Notes under the pieces: model-generated
What the model was told of the DNA's origin: nothing
What the model saw: the letters and a program-made list of their open reading frames with translations, nothing else
Databases searched by the model: none
Program-made: the position numbers and the translations under genes
Shown here: piece by piece, positions 1 to 6,431 of the stretch
Numbering within the stretch: position 1 is the first letter of the stretch
Layout: every line of letters begins with the position of its first letter
From: Candidatus Zixiibacteriota bacterium
Lineage (GTDB): Bacteria > Zixibacteria > MSB-5A5 > JAABVY01
Assembly: GCA_011777135.1 (NCBI GenBank)
Contig: JAABVY010000002.1
Coordinates: 1-8,071 of the forward strand
Length of the DNA stretch: 8,071 bases
Reading direction: 5' to 3'

Positions 1-203
1 CTATAATTTCCGAGCAGATTAATATTGTGGTTCAGGTTAACGGCAAGGTCCGGGAGCAGATGCTGGCCGATTCGGATACATCACAGGATTTGATTGAGAA
101 GATGGCCATGGAGTCGGAAAAAGTTCAGAAATTTATTCAAGACAAGACAATAGTTAAGATAATTCATGTCCCTGGTAAGCTAATTAACATTGTGGTCAAA
201 TAA
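1..203 (+). CDS. leuS: Leucyl-tRNA synthetase, C-terminal end (5' truncated)
   Basis: The reading frame enters from the left edge (first full codon at 3) and stops with TAA at 201-203, leaving about 66 residues. They match the C-terminal domain of bacterial leucyl-tRNA synthetase, the cytoplasmic enzyme that charges tRNA-Leu with leucine. Visible family signatures are INIVVQVNGKVR near the start of the fragment and the closing stretch KIIHVPGKLINIVVK, which matches the family's usual C-terminal end. This domain contacts the tRNA elbow and is required for charging. The catalytic HIGH and KMSKS motifs lie outside the window. The gene is on the same strand as the pilin genes but separated from them by about 530 bases, a hairpin and a separate promoter-like site, so cotranscription seems unlikely. 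The family call is firm. Confidence 0.95.
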   Translation, partial: IISEQINIVVQVNGKVREQMLADSDTSQDLIEKMAMESEKVQKFIQDKTIVKIIHVPGKLINIVVK

Positions 204-224
204 CCTAAAGCATTGAATCATATT

Positions 225-250
225 AGGGCCCGTAAGAAATTGCGGGCCTT
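225..250 (+). terminator. Weak hairpin after leuS
   Basis: An inverted repeat lies 21 bases after the leuS stop. The core GGCCCG (227-232) pairs with CGGGCC (243-248). It extends with A-U and G-U pairs to about ten pairs around a loop at 235-240. The following bases (CTGCTATTTG) are only moderately T-rich, so intrinsic termination may be inefficient. The position favours a leuS terminator. Confidence 0.5.
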
Positions 251-283
251 CTGCTATTTGGGGGAGAGTAGGCTGCACAGAAG

Positions 284-558
284 GTGTTATTCCTTTTTGC
301 ATTATCTTACATAATATATATTATTGGACGCATATTAATCTATAAATTGCCCGATAGCAGAATCATGCTGAGTTTGCTTGAAGAGCTCATCCAGAGACTT
401 TATTTCTCCTGGAAAAAAGTCAGCCTTCTTTTGTCCCGGGCGATAACAGAATACAAAAGTGATCAATCAAATCGGCGGGACTGTATTCTCTTGCCTATCC
501 TGATGAAATTGAGCAGTTAAACCGCAATATTGATAGACTTCCTGAGGGTATGGGATAA
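284..558 (+). pseudogene. Possible degraded small reading frame between leuS and pilV
   Basis: I do not recognise a gene here. A GTG-initiated frame at 284-520 would give 78 residues with a hydrophobic start (FLFALSYIIYIIG), but it lacks a well-placed ribosome binding site: the purine run at 260-266 is about 17 bases too far upstream. In another frame, from 463 to a TAA at 556-558, the translation is protein-like (GLYSLAYPDEIEQLNRNIDR), has no start codon, and is preceded in frame by a TGA at 460-462. One reading is a short gene broken by a frameshift near 460-475. The other is chance open frames in AT-rich leader DNA. A loose sigma-70-like pair, TTGCAT at 297-302 and TATTAT at 319-324, lies inside the first frame. 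The pseudogene call is weak. Confidence 0.2.
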
Positions 559-565
559 ATCCCAT
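550..565. promoter_or_regulatory. Perfect inverted repeat, candidate enhancer or operator
   Basis: ATGGGATAAATCCCAT is a perfect palindrome with 6-base arms and a 4-base centre. It is centred about 146 bases upstream of the start predicted from the sigma-54-like promoter at 677-693, which is a normal distance for the binding site of a sigma-54 enhancer-binding protein. It lacks a following T-run, so it does not look like a terminator. The regulator is unknown and the role is inferred from position and symmetry only. Confidence 0.3.
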
Positions 566-641
566 TCATATAAGCGCTGAAATTCGCAGTAAATATCATG
601 CATCTCATTATATATATCTTCATTATGCTATGTGCGACAAC

Positions 642-658
642 AAGATAGGGATTATCTT
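642..658. promoter_or_regulatory. Second inverted repeat upstream of pilin promoter
   Basis: AAGATA (642-647) and TATCTT (653-658) are perfect inverted arms around GGGAT. The centre lies about 54 bases before the predicted transcription start. That is close for a classical enhancer site but suitable for a modulating protein. The arms are AT-rich and short, so chance symmetry is possible. Confidence 0.2.
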
Positions 659-676
659 AGTCTCCATAATTTACAT

Positions 677-693
677 TTGGCCTTCTGTTTGCT
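677..693 (+). promoter_or_regulatory. Sigma-54 (-24/-12) promoter candidate for the minor pilin operon
   Basis: TTGGCCTTCTGTTTGCT carries the invariant GG (679-680) and GC (691-692) exactly ten bases apart. It has the expected TTGGC and TTGC contexts of an RpoN promoter (consensus TTGGCAC-N5-TTGC). Transcription would start near 704, giving a leader of about 31 bases before the ATG at 735. That supports this ATG over upstream alternatives at 630 and 705. RpoN control of type IV pilin genes through an NtrC-class activator (PilR) is established in Pseudomonas and Myxococcus. Use of this particular site is inferred. Confidence 0.6.
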
Positions 694-734
694 TTAAGCT
701 GACCATGGAAAATCAAAAAGGATTGGATGTAGAT

Positions 735-1118
735 ATGCAAAGAATAAGAAAAAAGCTTGATTGTCGAGGATTTACCCTTCTCGAGGTCATGATAGGACTG
801 GTCATATTTTCGATTGGTCTTTTGACCCTCTTATCCATGCTCGTGGTGTCGATCAGCGGTAATGCCTGGTCCGAGAAGACCACACGGACCGTGCAGATGG
901 TCCGGCAGACGATAGAGACCATAAAAAATACGCCAGAAAATCAGTTGGAAAATTATGGCTATGAAGATGAGGATGGAATATTCCGGCATTGGTATATCCA
1001 GGATTTCTATGAGGGTCAAACCAGTGTCAAAATGCTGACCGTCTGGGTTTACTGGAATGATGAGTTCAACCGTCCTCAGTATACCTCAACTACAACCATT
1101 TTCCATCCCAAACAGTGA
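735..1118 (+). CDS. Type IV pilus minor prepilin, PilV/GspI-like
   Basis: The product is a 127-residue prepilin-like protein. The leader MQRIRKKLDCRG is followed by FTLLEVMIGLVIFSIGLL, the class III signal cut by prepilin peptidase (PilD) after Gly12. Phe is at mature position +1 and the conserved Glu at +5. The hydrophobic helix anchors the subunit in the inner membrane and packs in the pilus core. The short C-terminal part has the pattern of PilV and GspI proteins, including TVWVYWND near residue 100. The start at 735 was chosen because it gives a normal short leader, has AAGGA at 718-722 (a somewhat long spacing), and lies downstream of the predicted transcription start. An in-frame ATG at 705 would add ten residues. 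The stop overlaps the ribosome binding site of the next gene, so the two are probably translationally coupled. The exact subfamily is less certain than the prepilin identity. Confidence 0.85.
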   Translation: MQRIRKKLDCRGFTLLEVMIGLVIFSIGLLTLLSMLVVSISGNAWSEKTTRTVQMVRQTIETIKNTPENQLENYGYEDEDGIFRHWYIQDFYEGQTSVKMLTVWVYWNDEFNRPQYTSTTTIFHPKQ

Positions 1119-1126
1119 GGTTCAGC

Positions 1127-1939
1127 ATGATGAAGAAAATTAGATCAAATTATGGTGTTACCCTGATAGAGCTCCTAATTGGTGCCGTCATAGCGCTTAT
1201 CTGTGCCGGAGCGGCACTTGAACTCTATGTCAACCAGCAGAAGAACTGGCTGGCCCAGGAGAATATTACTGACATGCAGCAGAATGGACGGGCGGCGATA
1301 GATGAAATCGTTTATAATGCTCGTCAGGCTGGCTATCACCTTCCCCCTGCCCTGGATGCCATATATGCAGCTAATTCGAATCCGGATTCGATCACTTTTG
1401 TGTATTTAAAAGAGCCTCAATGTGATTGCGGTCTGACCTCTCCCATGCCTCAGCCTTCATCCGAGCTCAAGCTATCTCCTGATACGATCTCATGCTTCCA
1501 GGAAGACGGATGGGCTTACATATACGATCCCTTTGCAGAGGAGGGAGAATTTTTCATTATAACAGAGGTTCAGGTTGCTGCCGGACACCTCCAGCATAAT
1601 ACAATGCCGCTTTCCAAAAAATATCCCGCTGGCAGTGTGGTATATATGATCGAGGTGGTGACTTTCCATATTGATAATACAACCGACAGCCTGCATCCCA
1701 AGCTGATGTATCAACGGTTCGATGTACCTAATATCTACGCTGACAATATTGAGGATCTCCAATTCACATATACGCTTGCACATGGCGCGGTAGTCGACGA
1801 CTTCATATCTGCGGATAATGTTAGAGAAGTCAATATACAGGTAGTTGCCAGGACGGATAGAATAGATCCCGCCCGTAGACAGGGGTATTTACGAGATACT
1901 CTGGAAACAACTGTCTATTTAAGAAATATGGATTTTTAG
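1127..1939 (+). CDS. Type IV pilus minor prepilin, PilW/GspJ-like
   Basis: The product has 270 residues. The leader MMKKIRSNYG is cut before VTLIELLIGAVIALI, again with Glu at mature +5. Next comes a helix with YVNQQKNWLAQENITDMQQ (34-52) and the PilW-type sequence GRAAIDEIVYNARQAGY (54-70). The C-terminal third holds ADNIEDLQFTY (205-215), VREVNIQVVARTDR (232-245) and the final strand LETTVYLRN, all typical of the PilW/PulJ family. Cys99, Cys101 and Cys123 could form a disulfide in the exported domain. The ATG at 1127 has GAGG at 1117-1120 at good spacing. A GTG at 1115 would add four residues, but it overlaps the ribosome binding site and seems less likely. It is the second gene of the operon and is predicted to join its neighbours in a tip or initiation complex. 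Confidence 0.85.
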   Translation: MMKKIRSNYGVTLIELLIGAVIALICAGAALELYVNQQKNWLAQENITDMQQNGRAAIDEIVYNARQAGYHLPPALDAIYAANSNPDSITFVYLKEPQCDCGLTSPMPQPSSELKLSPDTISCFQEDGWAYIYDPFAEEGEFFIITEVQVAAGHLQHNTMPLSKKYPAGSVVYMIEVVTFHIDNTTDSLHPKLMYQRFDVPNIYADNIEDLQFTYTLAHGAVVDDFISADNVREVNIQVVARTDRIDPARRQGYLRDTLETTVYLRNMDF

Positions 1940-1953
1940 CATAGGTGGCATTT

Positions 1954-3615
1954 ATGAAAAAACTTAAATCAAATGCAGGATTTACAATAATCCTATTTAT
2001 GGCCCTGCTTCTAATGTTGACTCTGGCGGGCATTAATGCAGTCATGACATCCACTACAGATGTTAACATTGCCGGTAATGAGATGAATCAGAATAACGCG
2101 CTTTATGCCGCCGAGGCCGGTCTGGAGTTAGTTACAGCAAAAGTCGAGTTGGCTTACAAGACAAAGGGTTCACCTCCCAATCCCCTTCCCAGCGGGCGCG
2201 TCACCATGAGCGGAGGCGGGGAAGCGCCAATGGTCATAAACTATTCGGTCGAGCAACTTAGCAGCTCTGCTCTAAAGACTTTGCATAGCGGTGCATATGA
2301 AGGTCTGTATGCCTACGCGACCGAATTCGAGGTCAGTTCCGAAGCCGGCACCGCGAACAACCATATTAAATCAGACCTGCGCATGCTGATAGAGAGTGAT
2401 TTGATACCGATTTATCAGTTCGCGGTTTTTTATGAATCGGTTCTAGAGTTGTCCCCCGGCCCTCAGATGAATTTGGGCGGACGAGTGCATTCCAATAGCG
2501 ATATTTATGTGCAGTCCGGTAATTCGTTGCAGCTATACTCACATCTCACAGCTGCCGGCAATATTTTCCATGGACCGTATCCAGACGCCGGTCAATCGAC
2601 TAACAACGGGGATGTGCTGATTACTGATCAAGACGGTAATCTGGTAAGCATGTACCAGAGCGGCGCCTGGGTGGATGCGAACTCCGGAACATGGGTAGAG
2701 AGTTCACTTAATCTCTGGGATGGACGTGTCGAGGATGGTTCACATGGAATTACAGAGTTGAATCTGCCCGTGGTGCGAAGCGGCGATCCCATCGACATGA
2801 TCAAGACCGCCTCAGAGTCCCCGGACAGCTATGAAAACAAGGCATCCTTGAGGCTAATCGATGGTAAAGCATATAAGCTCGAGGCGGATGGTTCTCTGAC
2901 GAACATAACTACCAACCTGTCAGCATTGGGCGTTATCAGTTCCAACTCATTCTATGATGCCCGCGAAAATAAGACTGTAAAGTGTACCGACATCGATATC
3001 GGAGCATTGAATTCATCCGGCTACTGGCCCAGCAATGGTATCATATATACCACCGACAAACAGAATCCCAGCGGAAATAACGCAACCCGTCTGGTCAACG
3101 GAACCACGTTGAGTTCCGGATTGACGGTTTGCTCCCGAGATCCAGTATATGTGCATGGTGACTTCAATACCGTTTCCAAGAAACCGGCAGCCATTATGTC
3201 TGATGCGATGACTATTCTTTCAAATGGCTGGGTCGACGGTGATGGAACATTACCGATCACCGATCCCAATCGTAAGGCTGTCCAGACAACTGTCAATGTC
3301 TCTTACATGACCGGGAATGTTCCCTCCGGTGCCGGACAGTACAGCGGCGGTTTTGATAACCTCCCAAGATTCCTTGAAGACTGGAGCGGTATTGATTTCA
3401 ACTGGACCGGTTCTGCGGTTGATCTCTGGGAAAGCGAAATTGCAATCGGGCAGTATTCGTATGGCTTATACTATAAAGCTCCCAATCGTAATTGGTCCTT
3501 TGACACAGACCTTTTGGATCCGGCTAACCTGCCTCCCGGAACTCCGCTTATTTCAGTGGTGCAAAGGACCGGGTGGAGAGAAGTTGTGAATTATCACACT
3601 TACACGAGTGAGTAG
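1954..3615 (+). CDS. Oversized PilX-like minor pilin with DUF4900-type ectodomain
   Basis: The product has 553 residues, against about 150-200 for classical PilX. The N-terminus has a short basic leader, GF at 9-10, a hydrophobic helix (10-30), and the PilX_N signature NIAGNEMNQNNALYAAEAGLE (38-58). The Glu at mature +5 is absent (Leu), as in GspK and other tip pseudopilins. The large exported part has FAVFYE near 156, GRVHSNSDIY (176-185), DPVYVHGDFNTVSKKPAAI (396-414), SGGFDNLPRFLEDW (464-477) and LPPGTPLISVVQRTGWREV (526-544). These recall large pilus-associated proteins of the DUF4900 type, from memory. The ATG at 1954 has AGGTGG at 1943-1948; a GTG at 1945 lies inside that site. The gene starts 14 bases after the pilW-like stop and ends the operon. 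A role as tip or adhesive subunit is inferred. Confidence 0.8.
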   Translation: MKKLKSNAGFTIILFMALLLMLTLAGINAVMTSTTDVNIAGNEMNQNNALYAAEAGLELVTAKVELAYKTKGSPPNPLPSGRVTMSGGGEAPMVINYSVEQLSSSALKTLHSGAYEGLYAYATEFEVSSEAGTANNHIKSDLRMLIESDLIPIYQFAVFYESVLELSPGPQMNLGGRVHSNSDIYVQSGNSLQLYSHLTAAGNIFHGPYPDAGQSTNNGDVLITDQDGNLVSMYQSGAWVDANSGTWVESSLNLWDGRVEDGSHGITELNLPVVRSGDPIDMIKTASESPDSYENKASLRLIDGKAYKLEADGSLTNITTNLSALGVISSNSFYDARENKTVKCTDIDIGALNSSGYWPSNGIIYTTDKQNPSGNNATRLVNGTTLSSGLTVCSRDPVYVHGDFNTVSKKPAAIMSDAMTILSNGWVDGDGTLPITDPNRKAVQTTVNVSYMTGNVPSGAGQYSGGFDNLPRFLEDWSGIDFNWTGSAVDLWESEIAIGQYSYGLYYKAPNRNWSFDTDLLDPANLPPGTPLISVVQRTGWREVVNYHTYTSE

Positions 3616-3646
3616 CTCTTTTGATTATAGAATTTGCCCCTGTGGT

Positions 3647-3670
3647 CTGGATCTACTAGTGTAGTTTCAG
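3647..3670 (+). terminator. Imperfect hairpin followed by T-rich run
   Basis: CTGGATCTAC (3647-3656) pairs with GTAGTTTCAG (3661-3670) around TAGT, with one T-T mismatch and one G-U pair. It is followed by GTCTTGTTTTCTCTC. It lies 31 bases after the pilX-like stop and could be a first weak terminator for the pilin operon. The stem is low in GC. Confidence 0.3.
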
Positions 3671-3689
3671 GTCTTGTTTTCTCTCAACT

Positions 3690-3712
3690 GCGCCCCATTT
3701 GTCATGGGGCGC
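3690..3712. terminator. Strong hairpin between convergent pilin and mre11 operons
   Basis: GCGCCCCAT (3690-3698) and ATGGGGCGC (3704-3712) form a perfect 9-pair, GC-rich stem with loop TTGTC. On the + strand it is followed by TTCTCTTATTC, a moderate T-run, so it suits the pilin operon. It also begins five bases past the mre11 stop on the - strand, where the downstream sequence is not T-rich. It may stop - strand transcription only partly, or protect the 3' end of that message. Confidence 0.75.
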
Positions 3713-3717
3713 TTCTC

Positions 3718-4836
3718 TTATTCATCGAGATCGCTGAAATATTTCTCAGCAATAACAAGTAGCCGCTCACGGTCAAGATTTGGAATCGGCCTGTTTCCCA
3801 GGTATGCTTTGAATTCATCCAGAAGCCTCCCGAATTTCATGCTCTCCTCCAGATGAACCGCCTGCGCCTCTTCCCTTTCGGCAATCAGCTTGAAGAAAAA
3901 TGCCCCCGATGTTTTGGACTTTATATCCCTGACGGGCAAATTATTATACAACGCCTCTGTCAAATTCGTGATTTTCAGGCGGACTATCTTTTCGGTCAGA
4001 TCTTCTGAGTCGAGCGCGTTTAGAATAATTTGTTCGAGTTGTTCATAGTCCATTCCGCGAGCATCAATCGTCTCCAATTCAATCATATCGCGAACTTCTA
4101 TCTGGTGGAACGTTGTGGTTGGCCCGGGAATTTCCACCTCCAGGATACCCTTCTGCTCCCCCAGTTCACCAAACGAAAGCCGTTCGGTTGAACCGGAATA
4201 AAAAATGTCTTCCTGGACCCTGGTATATTTATGGTAATGCCCGAGCGCCACATAATCAAATCCGCTGCCCAGAACAGATGAGGGTATCTCCTCCTCTGAG
4301 ATCTCGGCCATTGAAAATTTCTCGATTCCTGCAGCCACACCATGAGCAACCAGGATATTTAATCCCGGAAGCTCAGGATGCACATGCTCGAATTGCTCTT
4401 GAAGTATCTCCGGTGTCAGACAGTGGGGCAGACAGCCGATGTAGATATCACGCAGCTTGACCACCTCGTATTTGCTCCTGTATACAGGAAACACGTTATC
4501 CAGATTTTCGAAGATGGAAAGTACATGTCCGACTGCGCGCTGCTTGGGAGCATCATGATTACCGGAAATTATTACCACTGGAATCCCCGCATAGGTAAGC
4601 CGGAGTATCTCCTTGATAGCGAGATTTATGATTCTATTGGTGGGACGAACCATGTGAAATAGGTCGCCTGCATGGATAAGAAAATCCGGGCGAAGTTCTA
4701 TGGTCTTATCGACAGCTCTGCGGAAGGCTTCGCAGATATCTTCCTCACGCTGATTTATTCCATTTTTTGAGAGTTTGTTTCCGAAGCCGCCGGCGCCCAG
4801 ATGAGTATCGGCCATATGTATGAATCTGATTGACAT
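3718..4836 (-). CDS. Mre11/SbcD-family DNA double-strand-break nuclease
   Basis: The product is a 372-residue calcineurin-like metallophosphoesterase that trims or nicks DNA ends during break repair. All expected metal ligands are visible: Asp10 and His12 (MADTHLG), Asp58 (HAGDLFH), Asn93 with catalytic His94 (SGNHD), His165 (VAHG), and His200 and His202 (ALGHYH). The segment YSGSTERLSF (213-222) and the cap region up to about 320 fit Mre11, SbcD and YhaO proteins. The C-terminal helices (about 330-370, with LLDEFKAYL) lie where family members bind the base of the Rad50/SbcC coiled coil. No such partner is encoded in the window. The ATG is 11 bases after the herA stop, with GGGA just upstream, so translation is probably coupled. 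It is the last gene of the nurA-herA-mre11 unit. Family assignment is firm; the choice among the Mre11, SbcD and YhaO names is not. Confidence 0.92.
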   Translation of the reverse strand: MSIRFIHMADTHLGAGGFGNKLSKNGINQREEDICEAFRRAVDKTIELRPDFLIHAGDLFHMVRPTNRIINLAIKEILRLTYAGIPVVIISGNHDAPKQRAVGHVLSIFENLDNVFPVYRSKYEVVKLRDIYIGCLPHCLTPEILQEQFEHVHPELPGLNILVAHGVAAGIEKFSMAEISEEEIPSSVLGSGFDYVALGHYHKYTRVQEDIFYSGSTERLSFGELGEQKGILEVEIPGPTTTFHQIEVRDMIELETIDARGMDYEQLEQIILNALDSEDLTEKIVRLKITNLTEALYNNLPVRDIKSKTSGAFFFKLIAEREEAQAVHLEESMKFGRLLDEFKAYLGNRPIPNLDRERLLVIAEKYFSDLDE

Positions 4837-4847
4837 AATCCCAACTT

Positions 4848-6416
4848 CTAAAAGAATTCCTCATCCACTGAGGTTTTTCTACTTTTATCCTTTATATCAA
4901 GCGTCTCAGCTTTTTTTAGATACTCTTCATATAAGTCTATCTTCACAGGCAGTGCAAAGGGGACCTCGGGAGATGTTATCAACGCCTCTCCGGCCGAAAG
5001 CATCTGAATTTCGTTTCCGAGGTCAGATATATCCTGCTTGGAGGATGACCGTATTATCTGCCTGTCGCTCTCATCAGCAAGTCCGAGAATTAGAAATGTG
5101 TTGAATTGTGACAGGAGTTCCTCATCGATAAGCTTGGGCTGCTGAGTTATGGCACACAGCCCGATTTTGAATTTACGGCCTTCACGGGCAATCCGCGAAA
5201 ATATATTTGCATATCCGCCGCTCGATTTTCTCAGGACGCGTTGAGCCTCCTCGATCGCTACCAGGATCGGTGTCGCATACCTAAAATCATCAGGCCGGGA
5301 GTAAAGACTGCGGTAATGATGAAAAACCGCGCGACACAATACCGAGCCAATTAAAAGCTCATCACGCGTGGTCAAGTTGGAGCTGTCGATCAACACGACT
5401 TTTCCGTCCTTCAGTTTCTCAATAATATTACGGGAAGTGGAAACCTCACTGTCAGTATGAATATAATTCTGCTTGAGGAGATTTTCTGCCCGCCTTTTCA
5501 ACACACCCAGCGTCGATTCTGCAAATCCGCCCTGAGTCGTAATTCTCTGTGAAAGTTCTGATATGTCGGATGCTCTCAATTCGGAGAGCCAGCTTTTTCC
5601 GAAGCGGTAAAAAAGAGCTGAGAGGGCCTCATGCTGGGCCTCGGAAAACTCGTAGATATGATTCAGATCCTCGGGCACTATTTCTGACGAGGAAATCTGC
5701 AGCTTTTCATGGCGCTTCTCCAACGGACGGGAGGAATAGATTCGCAGATTCTTATCTGCCATCGCGTGATTAATGAGTCCCTTCAAATACGCCTCTCCCC
5801 CACCGTCGAAATATTCGCCATGCGGATCGAAGATGAGAAGTCCAACATTACCATTCTCGAGTATCGATCCGGCAAAGCGCTTCATCAGATTGCTTTTGCC
5901 CATGCCGGTGGTTGCGAATATTCCTATGTGAGACGCTACTGATTTAGAAGAAAGACCAATCTCGAAATCCAGCACGGATTCGCCCGAACGCAGGCGACTG
6001 AACATGAGATTCGCTCCGAGATTTTTCAGAAAGGCGAAGTCCTTGCCGTATGGTCTGCGGACCCGGGTGAAATGTGATGGAATTGTCTTGGGTTTAAAGA
6101 ACTTATTATCCCGGCTGTATCCCAGGAGGTTGCAGCGCGCGATCTTATACAGCCGGCGCTCCCTTTCAAAAAGTCCATACTCATTTTCAGATTCATCCAG
6201 TAACATCAGATTTCCCGCCGTTCGCTCAAACCAGCCCAGATCGGCGCCCTCGGCTCCATAGGATATATCCACAACGCGAAGGTAGAACTTTATACCGGTC
6301 TCGGTATCATCTGCAAGAGCCAGATCTCCTAAATCGATTCTTGTGCTGTACGGCAGGCGGAAATAAATTTCTCCTATCTTTCTGCCCGTTATTCGTCCCA
6401 GAAAATCATTCATCAT
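4848..6416 (-). CDS. herA: HerA-type hexameric DNA translocase/helicase ATPase
   Basis: The product is a 522-residue ATPase of the HerA/FtsK superfamily, which pumps double-stranded DNA and partners NurA in end resection. Residues 1 to about 130 fit the N-terminal HAS-barrel (start GRITGRKIGEIYFRLPYS). Walker A is ATTGMGKSN (168-176, Lys174). It is followed by the family segment LLIFDPHGEYF (193-203). Walker B with its acidic pair is ILVAIEEAQRVL (384-395). Next come SRIAREGRKF (407-416), likely to include the arginine finger, and CAITQQPKLIDEELLSQ (421-437) with its sensor-type glutamines. The length is normal for HerA. Two adjacent ATGs (6416 and 6413) are possible, with GAGAAAG a few bases after the nurA stop serving as a modest ribosome binding site. 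The tight spacing between nurA and mre11 supports a shared DNA-end-processing role. Confidence 0.93.
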   Translation of the reverse strand: MMNDFLGRITGRKIGEIYFRLPYSTRIDLGDLALADDTETGIKFYLRVVDISYGAEGADLGWFERTAGNLMLLDESENEYGLFERERRLYKIARCNLLGYSRDNKFFKPKTIPSHFTRVRRPYGKDFAFLKNLGANLMFSRLRSGESVLDFEIGLSSKSVASHIGIFATTGMGKSNLMKRFAGSILENGNVGLLIFDPHGEYFDGGGEAYLKGLINHAMADKNLRIYSSRPLEKRHEKLQISSSEIVPEDLNHIYEFSEAQHEALSALFYRFGKSWLSELRASDISELSQRITTQGGFAESTLGVLKRRAENLLKQNYIHTDSEVSTSRNIIEKLKDGKVVLIDSSNLTTRDELLIGSVLCRAVFHHYRSLYSRPDDFRYATPILVAIEEAQRVLRKSSGGYANIFSRIAREGRKFKIGLCAITQQPKLIDEELLSQFNTFLILGLADESDRQIIRSSSKQDISDLGNEIQMLSAGEALITSPEVPFALPVKIDLYEEYLKKAETLDIKDKSRKTSVDEEFF

Positions 6417-6431
6417 GTTTATATATCTTTC

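Noticed and set aside
297..324. Sigma-70-like promoter TTGCAT/TATTAT
   Set aside because: It lies in very AT-rich sequence where such matches are expected by chance, and no convincing gene follows it closely.
630..734. Longer pilV-like protein beginning at 630 or 705
   Set aside because: It would give an implausibly long prepilin leader. The sigma-54 site places transcription start near 704, so neither upstream codon would have a normal leader with a ribosome binding site.
3021..3589. Open frames at 3021-3296 (-) and 3317-3589 (+)
   Set aside because: Both lie inside the pilX-like gene, whose own translation has recognisable motifs throughout. No separate start signals are visible.
4098..4662. 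Overlapping open frames on both strands inside mre11 (for example 4113-4460 and 4378-4662)
   Set aside because: They are shadows of the well-supported mre11 frame, with low-complexity or basic translations and no family motifs.
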